DNA of 64,000 nucleotides from Halocaridina rubra (Eukaryota; Arthropoda; Malacostraca; Decapoda; Atyidae). Location: positions 20,379 to 84,378 of the forward strand of contig JAXCGZ010019192.1 of the NCBI GenBank assembly GCA_037179515.1, written 5' to 3'. The position numbers were made by a program, and so were the translations under genes. The notes below the pieces were generated by a model. It saw only the letters and a list, made by a program, of their open reading frames with translations, was not told the DNA's origin and made no database searches. This document shows positions 25,570-39,021 of the stretch, one piece after another; the first letter of the stretch is position 1, and every line of letters begins with the position of its first letter.

Positions 25570-26215
25570 GAAGTGGGATCAGCCTATATGTACATAGATA
25601 TTTTAATTTATTTTTACGTTTACACTATAAACCCTCCCTGTACTGTTAACAAACCACCCTTTACTTCATAAATAACAGCATGCAACTTAAATTTATATGA
25701 AAGTGATAGATAAAATTACGGTGAATGAAGTGGTAATTACATGACATACTCATGTACTTAGGTATTTTACAATTATTTTTACATTTACGTACTGTATAAA
25801 CCCTCCCTGCACTGTTAAAAAAATACCCGTTACTTTATAAATAACAGCAAGCTACGTAAATTTATATGAAAGTGATAGGAAAACTTACCGTGAATGAGGT
25901 GATGATGACGTGACATACTCATATACATAGGTATTTTACAATTATTTTTACGTTTACGTACTGTATAAACCCTCCCTGCACTGTTAAAAAGACACCTTTT
26001 ACTTTATAAATAACAGCATGCAACGTAAATTTATATGACAGTGATAGATAAATTTACAGTGAATGAAGTGGTAATTACATGACATACTCATGTACATAGG
26101 TATTTTACAATTATTTTTACATTTATGAACTGTATAAACCCTCCCTGCACTGTTAAAAAAACACCCTTTACATTATAAATAACAGCATGCAACGTAAATT
26201 TATATGTACGTGATA
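25570..26215. repeat. Tandem 165-bp repeats in Tigger 3' non-coding zone
   Basis: Four units with ACAATTATTTTTACRTTTAC, TATAAACCCTCCCTGCACTG and AATAACAGCATGCAACGTAA. The same unit is amplified at 32240-32930 and 53285-53740, and occurs once or twice in the other elements. Confidence 0.85.
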
Positions 26216-26290
26216 GGTAAACTTACCGTGAATGAGGTGATGATGATGTTTCTGGACTTGGAGGAAATTATTTCGCAGCCAATAAAAGCT

Positions 26291-26912
26291 TTACGGCTGC
26301 CTTTTGGGGGAGAAGAACATGGTAATGGGGAGTTGCTGTCGCTGTTTCTTATTTTGTTGGAAGATGGTATGGTAAGAATTCATGGCATTGTCGAGAAAAT
26401 TACAGAAGGTCACCGAGCGAACCATATTATCGTCATATTCCTGCGAGAGTTGTTGGGCTGCTTTCACATGTTGATATATGGCTGCCAGACGTTCGAATGT
26501 AAGGCTAGGTTCATCAATTTCTTTGTGAGTTTCCTGAGGTTCTTCCTCTTCTTCGCTCGCTGATTTCGTCATTTCTTCCAAGTCTTCATCACTCAAAGGC
26601 TGCGAGTGGCAGTCAATCAGTTCATTCACATCTTCGAGAGTCATATCTTTACAGCCTTCTCCTCCTAGCAATGTTACGACCCTCTTCGCTGATTTATCAA
26701 AAGAAATGCTCTCTGTTTTCCTGATCTTTGCCTTGTCCTTTTTGATGTAGTGAACAGTAGATTCATTGAGGCCAAAATAGCGGCCGACATCCGTGAACCT
26801 TTTTCCTTCTTTCAACATATCTAAGAGTTTCACCTTATCTACTATGGTTAGCATCCTCCTTTTTGCCGCTTAAGCTGACTACCAGAAGCCTTAGAAGATG
26901 AAGGACATTTGG
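26291..26912 (-). pseudogene. Tigger transposase, N- and C-termini fused, DDE core missing
   Basis: The original ATG is at 26912. A frameshift near 26860 splits off the first 17 or so residues. From Met at 26854 an intact 187-codon frame remains. It begins with the Psq-like helix-turn-helix MLTIVDKVKLLDMLKEGKRF to STVHYIKKDKAKIRK, then jumps at SAKRVVT directly to LLGGEGCKDMTLEDVN and the acidic C-terminal region EEEEEPQETHKEIDEP, ending QLPITMFFSPKRQP. Compared with 33496-34759, about 300 residues are absent, including the CENP-B-type second helix-turn-helix and all three catalytic Asp motifs. The remaining protein could bind DNA but not cut it. Whether it is expressed is unknown. Confidence 0.8.
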
Positions 26913-28018
26913 GAGGCATTGCAAAGGTTAAATTACGCGTGAAAACACAATCACAGCTAAACATATTAATAAGCACAACATGAACGGCGCACACGTGAGT
27001 TAGACTGAACGAGTGAGGCGAGACATTGGAAAATGGTGGGAAAAGCAAACTGCAATGAAAAAGCCAATCAGACCCCATGATATAGAACATACAGAAAAAC
27101 AATTCTGTGATTCGTCTTCTCTCGACCTTTCAGCCAATAGCATTCCATGAACTATCTCACGTAGGTGAGAGCCTTTTCGTTTTCCGAAACGCTGATAGCG
27201 GTATCGTATTTTACATGGTGCAATACTGTTAGAATTTATATTTTTTATTATTTTTTACTGTTTTATTATTCTTAGGCTAGGAGATACTTGTTTTAAAAAT
27301 AAAATAATGAAAATTTTAATATTCACTAGGTCAAGTAGGTGAGAGCCTTTGCGTTTTCCGAAACGTGATACCGGTATCTTATTTTACATGGTGCAATGCT
27401 GTTAGTACTGTATTTATGTTTTTTACTATTTTTTACTGTTTTATTATTCTTAGGCTAGGAAATACTTGTTTTATCAATAAAATAATGAAAATTTTAATAT
27501 TCACTAGGTCACGTAGGTGAGAGCCTTTCGTTTTCCGAAACGCTGATACCGGTATCGTATTTTACGTGGTGCAATACTGTTAGTATTTATGTTTTTTACT
27601 ATTTTTTAATGTTTTATTATTCTTAGACTAAGAAATGCGTTTTTTTATCAATAAAATCATGAAACCACAGGAAATTTTAATATACACTATATGCTAGCTC
27701 ACTTAGGTGCGACCCCAATACATTGTACGCTATCGGACACTATTTGACATGATGCAATACCCTGTACTCTGAGTTATATATCTAAATTTATGTTTTTTAC
27801 TGTTTTATTATTCGTAGGCTGGGAAATACATTTTTTTATCAATTAAATAATGAAATTTGTTTTTTCAATAAAAAAATGAAAATACTGAAAATTTTTATTT
27901 CTATAATTTATTAATATTTTTGCATATACCCAAAAATTAAAATAATAATTTGCCAAAAAAAAAACCGTGGTACAGTGAAAACGCGAGCCAAGAAACGCGA
28001 TCCAGCGAAGGATCACTG

Positions 28019-31075
<3,057 letters not shown>

Positions 31076-31084
31076 ATTCTTACA

Positions 31085-32170
31085 CTACGCTCACCAAACT
31101 ATTTTGAATAAAATCGTATTTACAGCTATATGTTTGGTATTTTTTCTTTTTTAATTCAATATAATTTTTCAATATAACCAGCTGTATATAAAAAAATAAA
31201 TATATAAAGCCATTAACTTGATAAATACAAATACAGAAAAGCTGTGCTTTATGATCACGGTGTCCCCTGTGCCAGGTAATGATTAGAGCAGCTGTGTTTG
31301 CTACCGTTATAAAATATGGAGCCTTTGTAACGGCTCCACATATTTTATTTGTGTGTATTTCTAACAAAATCGTCTTTACAGCTATATGTTTGGTATTTTT
31401 CATTTTAAATTCAAATATAGGCCTTCAATATTGGTTTCAGACCTCAGGTCATGTGGATGGTCATTTGGCATAATCTTCTTAATGAAGTCTTAAACAATTG
31501 CCAGGAGGATCCACGATGGGATTAGCTTCAGACCTCGGGTCAGGTGGATGGTCATTTGGCATATTCTTCTTAATGAGGTCTTTCAATATTGCTTTTAAGA
31601 CCTCATTAAGAAGATTATTCCAAATGACCGTCAACCTGACCTGAGGTCTGAAGCTAAACCTCTTGTCGATCCTCCTGGCAATTGTAGCAAGCATCTCCCC
31701 CCCTCCATATTCTTTCACCATAGCTTTCTAAATATTGAATCATATGTACCTGAAGAGGACTGGAATCCAGTTGTAAAATATAGCTTCTCATTGTGTTTTG
31801 TTTATTGGCCTTTTTTGCTTCATCAAATATATAAACAAATAAATAAATAAAGCCATTAACTTCATAAATATGAATGCAGCAGTGCTGCTACCTGTGTATC
31901 CGTGTGTATTTCAAATAAAACCATTATTTACAGCTGTGTTTTTGTCTTTTTAAATTCAATATAATCTTTCAATATCACCAAATATATAATAGAATTAATT
32001 AATAAAGCCAATAACTTTATAAATATGAATACAGCAGTACTGCTTACAGTGTATTTCAGATAATATCGTATTTACATCTATGTGTGTTTTTTTTAATTCA
32101 ATATAATCCTTCAATATAACCAAATATATAAAAAAATAAAAAAAAAATACAGCCATAAACTTGATAAGTA
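31085..32170. repeat. Irregular tandem repeats of about 150 bp with a palindrome
   Basis: Several diverged copies of a unit containing AAATTCAATATAATCTTTCA, CCAAATATATAA, AAAGCCATTAACTTGATAAA and TGTGTATTTCTAAC (31090-31240, 31360-31430, 31780-31950, 31950-32090, 32090-32170). Single copies also occur at 38720-38870 and 42535-42615. A long palindrome sits among them (31495-31684). No coding sequence is recognised. Confidence 0.65.
31495..31684. repeat. Palindrome with about 85-bp arms
   Basis: Left arm 31495-31581 and right arm 31598-31684 are inverse repeats (outer CAATTGCCAGGAGGAT, inner CTTCTTAATGAGGTCT) with scattered mismatches and a 16-base spacer TTCAATATTGCTTTTA. A direct partial copy precedes it at 31438-31490. 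Origin unknown. Confidence 0.85.
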
Positions 32171-32239
32171 TGAATACAGTGTTGCCTCACTTATCGCGGT
32201 AGTTCGGTTCCAGGATCCGGCGCGAACCAGGAAATCCGC

Positions 32240-32930
32240 AAAGTAGGATCCGCCTATATGTACATAGATATTTTAATATATTTTTACGTTTACAGTGTAT
32301 AAACCCTCCCTGCACTGTTAAAAAAACACCCTTTACATTATAAATAACAGCAAGCAACGTAAATTTTTATGAAAGTGATAGATAAAATTACGGTGAATGA
32401 GGTGATAATGACGTGACATACATACTCATTTACAATTATTTTTTCGTTTACGTACTGTATAAACCCTCCCTGCACTGTTAAAAAAACACCCTTTACATTA
32501 TAAATAATAGCAAGCAACGTAAATTTTTATGAAAGTGATAGATAAAATTACCATGAATGAGGTGATGATGACGTGACACACATACTCATTTACAATTATT
32601 TTTTCGTTTACGAACTGTATAAACCCTCCCTGCACTGTTAAAAAAAACACCCTTTACATTATAAATAACAGCACGCAACATAAATTTTTATGAAAGTGAT
32701 AGATAAAATTACGGTGAATGAGGTGATAATGACGTGACACACATACTCATTTACAATTATTTTTTCGTTTATGAACTGTATATTCCCTCCCTGCACTGTT
32801 AAAAAAACACCCTTTACATTATAAATAACAGCACGCAACGTAAATTTTTATGAAAGTGATAGATAAAAATACGGTGAATGAGGTGATGATGACGTGACAT
32901 ATTTGTACATGATAGGTAAACTTACCGTGA
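32240..32930. repeat. Tandem 165-bp repeats, five units
   Basis: Same unit as at 25570-26215, here with more uniform copies (TTTACATTATAAATAACAGC, AAATTTTTATGAAAGTGATA), indicating local amplification after insertion. Confidence 0.85.
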
Positions 32931-32989
32931 ATGAGGTGATGATCATCATTCTCGACCCCGGAGGAAATTATTTCACAGCCAATAAAAGC

Positions 32990-34759
32990 TTTATGGCTGC
33001 TTTTTTGGGGGAAGAACATGGTAATGGGGAGTTGCTGTTGTTTTTTCTTCATTTGTTGGAACATGGCATGGTAAGGAGTCATGGCATCGTCGAGAAAATT
33101 ACAGAAGGTCACCGAACGAACCATACTTTCGTCATGTTCCTGCGAGAGTTGTTGGAGTGCTTTGTAATGTTCATACATGGCTGCCAAACGTTCGGGTGTA
33201 AGGCCAGGTTCTTCAGTTGGTTCGTGCGATTCCTCAAGTTCTTCCTCTTCTTCGCTCGCTGATTTCGTCATTTCATCCAAGTCTTCATCACTCAAAGGCT
33301 GCGAGTGACAGTCAATCAGTTCATTCACATCTTCAGGAGTCATATCTTTAAAGCCTTCTCCTCCTAGCAATGCAGCCAACTTCACAACTTTCGCAACTGC
33401 CGCCTTCTGCACCTCAACAGGAGCAAATCCCTTGTAGTCTTGGATGATTTCGGGCCACAATTTCTTCCAGCTGGCATTGATTGTGGCCGACTTCATCTCT
33501 TTGATTGCTTTCTGAATATTTTTTAGGCATGTGGCAATCGTGTCATTATGCCACTAAGTCTTCATTGAGAAGCCTTTGTCTGAATCCATGGAAGCAACTA
33601 GGTTCGCCAGGGCATTTCGTGTGTATAGGGCCTTGAACGCACGAATAACGCCTTGATCCAAAGGCTGAATCAGTGACGTCGTATTCGGTGGCAGGAACTC
33701 AACTTGAACACCGTCATATTGGAGCTTGGTTGCGTGGCCACCAGCATTATCCATCAAAAGCAGGACTTTAAATTCAAGGCCTTTTTCCATAAGATAAAAT
33801 TTTACCTGAGGGATAAAGCATTGGTGAAACCAGTCCAATGTGAGGCTTTTCGTGATGCAGGCCTTGGGATTATGCATCCAATACACTGGCAGCAGATTCT
33901 TATTTTTGTTCTTCAAAGCCCTAGGGTTCTTTGACTTGTAGATAAGCCCGGGCTTTAACATGCAGCCCGCAGCATTCCCGCACATGATGAGGGTAACGCG
34001 ATCTTTGTGCGCTTTAAATCCCGGGGCTTTAGCTTCTTCCTTGAAGAGAAAAGTGCGAGATGGCATTCTCTTCCAAAATAAGCCAGTCTCATCCATGTTG
34101 AAGACTTGCTCAGGAACATATTCCCCTTCGGCGATAATTTTCTTGAAGTCATTCTTGACGTAATTTTCTGCGGCAGCTGTATCTGCAGAGGCAGCCTCGC
34201 CATAAACTGAAACGCTTTTTAGGCCATAGCATTTTTGAAATTTGAAGAACCATCCCCTGCTAGCAACGAACGGTTGTATCCTCGATGGAGAATCGCTGGA
34301 GGGTCCTGGTTTTGGGTCGTCGATATCTTCTTCTCTCCCCTCCTCTCCATGGTCGCCACTGTCGTCATCGGGTTCATTTGCAGCAAATATCTCGTACAGC
34401 TTCTTCGCCTTTGTTTGTATGATATTGGTGTCTAAGCTGAGGTTTTTCTTTCTGCAATCAGCAATCCACAGGGCCAAAGCAGCTTCCATGCGCACTACTG
34501 CCTTATTGCGGGGTGATACGAGCCTCTTCGCCGATTTATTAAAAGAAATGCTCGCTGTTTTCCTGATCTTTGGCTTGTCCTTTTTCATGTAACGCACAGT
34601 AGATTCATTGAGGCCAAAATAGCAGCCGACATCCACAAACCTTTTTCCTTCTTTCAACATATCTAAGAGTTTCACTTTATATACAATGGTTAACATTTTC
34701 CTTTGCCGCTTAGGCTCACTACAAGAAGCCTTAGAAGATGAAGGATGCTTGGGAGGCAT
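32990..34759 (-). pseudogene. Tigger transposase, nearly intact
   Basis: A cut-and-paste DDE transposase of the pogo/Tigger group, acting in the nucleus on CAGTG termini and TA targets. The frame from ATG 34759 runs 401 codons to a single TAG (33554-33556) where sister copies have a Tyr codon, then stays in the same frame towards the C-terminus. Order: basic start KRQRKMLTI; Psq-type helix-turn-helix (about residues 20-70, KVKLLDMLKEGKRF to STVRYMKKDK); a CENP-B-type helix-turn-helix (about 95-210, MEAALALWIADCRKKN to GWFFKFQKCYGLKS); a DDE_1 core with the three acidic motifs FNMDETGLFWKRMPSR, VLLLMDNAGGHATK and PNTTSLIQPLDQGVIRAFK; and an acidic tail (SASEEEEELEESHEPTEEP). Near the end (about 33000) a shift replaces the family's last residues. 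Sequence similarity is to TIGD1-like proteins, but the terminal repeats show a transposon, not a domesticated gene. Confidence 0.85.
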
Positions 34760-35284
34760 TGCAAAGGTTAAAATATGCGAGTAAAAAAAAATCACAAGCA
34801 AAACGTATTAGTAAGCACAACGAGCACGGCGCACACGAGAATTAGACTGAGCGAGTGAGGGGGCACATTGGAAATTGGAAGGAAAAGCAAACTGCAATGA
34901 AAAAGCCAATCAGACCCCATGATACAGAAAATATTGAAAAACAATTCTGTGATTCGTTGTCTCCCGACCTTTCAGCCAATTGCATTCCATGAACTATCTC
35001 ACGTATGTGAGAGCCTTTTCGTTTCCGAAACGTTGATAGCGGTATCGTATTTTACATGGTGAAATACTGTTAGTACTTTATGTTTTTAATTATTTTTTAC
35101 TGTTTTATTATTCTTAGGCTAGGAAATACTTGTTTTATCAATATAGTAATGAAAATTTTAATATTCACTAGGTCACGTGGGTGAGAGCCTTTTCTTTTTC
35201 CGAAACGTTGATAGCGGTATCGTATTTTACATGGTGAAAGTACTTTTAGTACTTTATGTTTTTTTTTATTATTTTTTACTGTTT

Positions 35285-35296
35285 TATTATTCTTAG
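35285..35296. repeat. Target-site duplication, left copy
   Basis: TATTATTCTTAG, identical to 38120-38131; the same word occurs once at the equivalent place in uninterrupted Tigger copies (for example near 27258). Confidence 0.9.
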
Positions 35297-36036
35297 ATGT
35301 GTGGATGGTCTGAGTAGAAGGAACTATGTAGTTGTGTTGGGTGACTTGAATGCCAGAGTGGGTGATGGAGAGATAGAAGGTGTTGTAGGAAAGTATGGGG
35401 TACCAGGTGGGAATGAGAGTGGCGAGAGACTGTTAGATATGTGTGTGGAGCAAGAGTTGGTGATATGTAATAGTTTATTTAAGAAGAAGTTAATAAATAA
35501 GTATACATGGATGAGAGTGGCAAATGGAAGAGTGAAAGAAAGAGCATTGATGGATTATGTGTTGGTAGCAAAGAGCATGATTGGTAGAGTGAAAGATGTA
35601 CATGCATTCAGGGGTGTGGCTGCTGGGATGTCTGATAATTTTTTGGTTGAAGCAAAAGTGTTAGTAGCAAAAGAGTGGGGAAATAGTGTGGGGGGATGTA
35701 GAAGGGAAATAGTGAAGGTGGAAGAGTTGAAAAAGCCAGAAAAGAGACAGGAATATCAGGACAGGTTGAGAGTGGCATATAACAGGGTGAAAGAAAGAGA
35801 AGTTGGGGAGTTAGGGGAGGAATGGGGGTTGATGAAAGAATGTTTTGTGGGACATGCAAGTGATGTGTGTGGAAAGAGGTTTGTTGGAGGTGGCATGAGG
35901 AGGGGCAGCGAGTGGTGGAATGAAGGGGTGAAAATGAAGGTGGAAGAGAAAAAGAGGGCTTTTGAGGAATGGCTGCAGTGTAAAGTAGGGAGAAGTATGA
36001 AAGATATAGGGAGAAAAATGTGGAAACCAAGCGGAA
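35297..36036 (+). pseudogene. RTE LINE endonuclease C-terminal part and linker
   Basis: Apurinic-type endonuclease (EEP fold) of a non-LTR retrotransposon, 5'-truncated. Visible: VVLGDLNARVGDGEIEGVVG (the conserved GDLNA motif), the family word YTWMRVANGRVKERALMDYV, and MSDNFLVEAKV, where active RTE enzymes have SDH: the catalytic His is Asn here. A basic linker region follows. The frame shifts near 36015-36030 relative to the RT part. The open frame upstream of 35297 lies in Tigger sequence and is not part of this protein. Confidence 0.85.
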
Positions 36037-37855
36037 GGTAGAGGAAGAGAAGAGGTTGGCAAATGTTAGATGGGGACAGGATTTTAGTAGGTCATATGAG
36101 GAGAATAAAAAGAAGTTTTGGAAAGAAGTGAAGAGAGCAAGGAAGGGTGGATCGAGGATGGAAGAGACAGTGAAAGATGTGAATGGACAGATGTTAAGAG
36201 GGAACGATGCAAGGAAAAAATGGGCGGAATATTTTGAGTGCTTGCTGAATGTTGAGGAAGATAGAGAGGCAGCTATAGTGGCAGTGGGAGGGGTTCAAGG
36301 GCCAGTAATGGGAGATGAAAATGAGAGAGAGATTACAAGAGAGGAGGTGAAAAGGGCATTGTATGAAGCGAAAGCAGGTAAAGCACCTGGAATGGATGGT
36401 GTGAGAGCGGAGATGTTGAAAGAAGGGGGTGTGACTGCATTGGAATGGTTAGTGAGAGTGTTTAATATATGCTTTATGTTGTCATTGGTGCCAGTGGATT
36501 GGGTGATTGCCTGTATAGTGCCCCTATACAAAGGTAAGGGAGATATGTATGAATGCAGTAATTTTAGGGGTATAAGTTTGTTAAGTGTGGTAGGAAAAGT
36601 GTATGGTAGGATACTGGTTAATAGGATTAGGGATAAGACAGAATATGTGATCGCGGAAGTGCAGAGTGGTTTTAGGAGAGGTAGAGGTTGTATAGATCAG
36701 ATTTTTATAGTTAGGCAGTTATGTGAGAAATATATAGCAAAGGGTAAGGATGTGTATTTTGCATTTTTGGATCTGGAGAAAGCATATGATAGAGTTGATA
36801 GAGAGGCTACGTGGAATGTTTTGAGATTATATGGAATCAATGGTAAATTGTTGCATGCAGTGAAGAGTTTGTATGAGGGTAGTAGAGCTTGTGTTAGGGT
36901 AGGGAATGAAGTGAGTGAGTGGTTTTCAGTGAGTGTGGGACTGTGACAGGGATGTGTGATGTCACCATGGCTGTTCAATTTGTATATTGATGGAGTTGTA
37001 AGAGAGGTGAATGAGCGAGTGCGTGGTCGAGGTTTGAGAATGGTAGATGGGGATGATAACGAGTGGGAGGTGAATCAGTTGCTGTTTGCAAATGATACTG
37101 TGGTGGTGGCAGATTCAGAGGAAAAACTGTGTCAGTTAGTGTCAGAATTTGGAATGGTGTGTGAGAGAAGGAAGCTGCGAGTGAATGTGGGAAAGAGTAA
37201 GGTTATGAGGTGTACAAGAAATGAGGATGACGCTGGATTGAATGTTATGTTGAATGGAGAGACACTTGAGGAGGTTAATCAGTTTAAGTATTTAGGCTCG
37301 GTTATAGCTGCAAATGGTGGAGTGGAAGCAGATGTGTGTCACAGAGTGAATGAAGGATGTAAAGTGTTGGGTGCATTGAAAGGAGTGATGAAGAATAGAG
37401 GGTTGGAAATGAATGTTAAGAAAGTTTTGTATGAGAAAGTGGTTGTGCCAACTGTGATGTATGGATCAGAGTTATGGGGTATGAAAGTAAGTGAGAGACG
37501 GAAACTAAATGTGTTTGAGATGAAATGCCTGAGGAGTATGATTGGTGTATCTCGATTGGATAGGGTTAGGAATGAAGTGGTGAGAGCAAGAACGTGTGTG
37601 AGGAGAGAAATTGCAGCCAGAGTAGATATGAATGTTCTGAGATGGTTTGGCCATGTGGAAAGGATGGATGATGAAAGGCTGCTGAAAAAGGTGATGAATG
37701 CGAGAGTTGATGGGAGAAATGCTAGAGGGAGGCCTAGGTTTGGATGGATGGATGGAGTAAGGAGAGCCCTGAATGATAGGAGGATGGATGTGAGGGAAGC
37801 AAGCGAGCGTGCTAGGAATAGGAATGAGTGGCGAGCGATTGTGATGCGGCTCTGA
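36020..37855 (+). pseudogene. RTE LINE reverse transcriptase
   Basis: Reverse transcriptase plus C-terminal domain in one frame, broken by a TGA at 36944-36946 between SVGL and QGCVMSPWLFN, where intact copies have a sense codon. Motifs in order: GKAPGMDGVRAEMLKEGG (fingers), FRGISLLSVVGKVYGRIL, FRRGRGCIDQIF, FAFLDLEKAYDRVDRE (RT motif A), QGCVMSPWLFNLYIDGV (B), then LLFANDTVVVAD in place of the FADD catalytic word (first Asp changed to Asn), YLGSVIAANGG, and the RTE-type end VLRWFGHVERMDDERLL with GRPRFGWMDGVRRAL. Both the altered catalytic Asp and the stop show it is inactive. Long antisense frames opposite it are shadows. Confidence 0.88.
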
Positions 37856-38119
37856 TGGGCATCTGCTGTTACCACGGGGCTGCATCTTACAGAGATAGCC
37901 CTGTGGTAGGGGCAGTAGGAGGAGCTAGCAGTTGTGAAGCGACACAGGTTGTGGAAGAGCCGGGAGGATGGCTGTGGCACTCCAGCAGTGCCATCTGAAC
38001 GTTCGCTAGCTCCCTCGTCATTGCCCATAGAGCAAAGTGATCCCCCTATTTGTTTTCCTTTCTTGATGTCGGCTACCCCCCAATTAAAGGGGGAAACAGC
38101 CAAGGTATATTTATGTATG

Positions 38120-38131
38120 TATTATTCTTAG
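38120..38131. repeat. Target-site duplication, right copy
   Basis: TATTATTCTTAG, followed by GCTAGGAAATACTTG, the continuation of the Tigger sequence. Confidence 0.9.
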
Positions 38132-38708
38132 GCTAGGAAATACTTGTTTTATCAATAAAATAATGAAAATTTTAATATTCACTAGGTCATATAGGTGAGA
38201 GCCTTTGCGTTTTCCGAAACACTGATACCGGTATCGTATTTTACGTGGTGCAATACTGTTTACTATTTTTTGCTGTTTTATTATTCTTAGGCTAAGAAAT
38301 AAATTTTTTTTTATCAATAAAATCATGAAAACACTGGAAATATAAATATATATGCTAGCTCACGTAGCTGTGACCCCAATGCATTGTACACTATCGGACC
38401 TGTTTCGCATGATGCAATACACTGTACTGTGAGTTGTACTGTACGTACGTATATCTAAATTTATGTTTTTTACTATTTTTTTACTGTTTTATTATTCGTA
38501 GGCTGGGATATAATTTTTTTTTTATCAATTAAATAATGAAAAAAAAAAAAATTCAATAAAAAAATGAAAATACTGAATTTTTTTTTTGCAATATTTTAAT
38601 ATTTTTGCGTATACCCATAAAATAAAATAATAATTTATAAAAAAAAAAAAAAAAACGCGATAGAGTGAGAACGCGAACCAAGAAGCACGAATAACCGGGG
38701 TAACACTG

Positions 38709-39021
38709 TACAGCTGTGTAATTATGTGTATATCAAATACAATCATATTTACAGCTCTTATTTAATTCAATATTAACCTTCAATATAGCCAAATATATAT
38801 ATAAAAAAATGAATAAGGCCATTAACTTGATAAATATGAATACAGTAGTGCTGCTAGCTGTGTATTTGTGTGTACCCCTTGTTCGCTTTTTCCGCATGTT
38901 TATAATCCGTGAAATTGGAATAACGCCCCTAAAAAATAATAGTAAAATAATAAGAAATTCTCGAATAACGCCCATGCAAAAAAATTCAAAAAAAAAATTT
39001 TCATTTTAGTAAATAATCGAC
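38709..39021. repeat. Dispersed repeat unit and transposon terminus
   Basis: One copy of the 150-bp unit of 31085-32170 (38720-38870), then the terminus CCCCTTGTTCGCTTTTTCCG and AATTGGAATAACGCCCCT of the family seen at 1-145, 40674 and 63225. Confidence 0.55.

Larger units (their letters stand above)
25507..28018 (-). mobile_element. Tigger element with catalytic domain deleted
   Basis: Termini CAGTGTTCCTTCAATTATCG (left) and GCGAAGGATCACTG (right, 28018). The left non-coding zone contains about four tandem copies of a 165-bp unit (25570-26215); the right zone holds three copies of a 175-bp unit (about 27160-27690). Between them is a shortened transposase gene. A duplicated end segment follows at 28019-28266, ending in the same GATCACTG. 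Confidence 0.8.
35297..38119 (+). mobile_element. RTE-like LINE, 5'-truncated, with 12-bp target-site duplication
   Basis: Inserted into the Tigger 5' zone. TATTATTCTTAG occurs on both sides (35285-35296 and 38120-38131), and the Tigger sequence resumes exactly after it. The LINE starts inside its endonuclease domain, carries RT and the C-terminal region, and has a 3' untranslated part (37856-38106) ending AACAGCCAAGGTATATTTAT. It is younger than the Tigger insertion. Confidence 0.92.
32177..38708 (-). mobile_element. Full-length Tigger element split by an RTE LINE
   Basis: Termini CAGTGTTGCCTCACTTATCG at 32177 and CGGGGTAACACTG ending 38708, both beside TA. Without the LINE it is about 3.7 kb. 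The order on the minus strand is 5' non-coding zone, LINE insertion, rest of the 5' zone, transposase gene (34759 down to about 32990), then five tandem 165-bp units in the 3' zone (32240-32930). It is the best-preserved Tigger in the window. Confidence 0.85.

Noticed and set aside
32990..34759. Possible host gene of TIGD1 type
   Set aside because: It lies inside CAGTG terminal repeats with TA duplications, has a stop in the core, and several sister copies are present; a transposon is the simpler reading.
37339..38103. 254-codon minus-strand frame and other antisense frames opposite the RTE LINE
   Set aside because: Shadows of the plus-strand reverse transcriptase, which has all conserved motifs in order.
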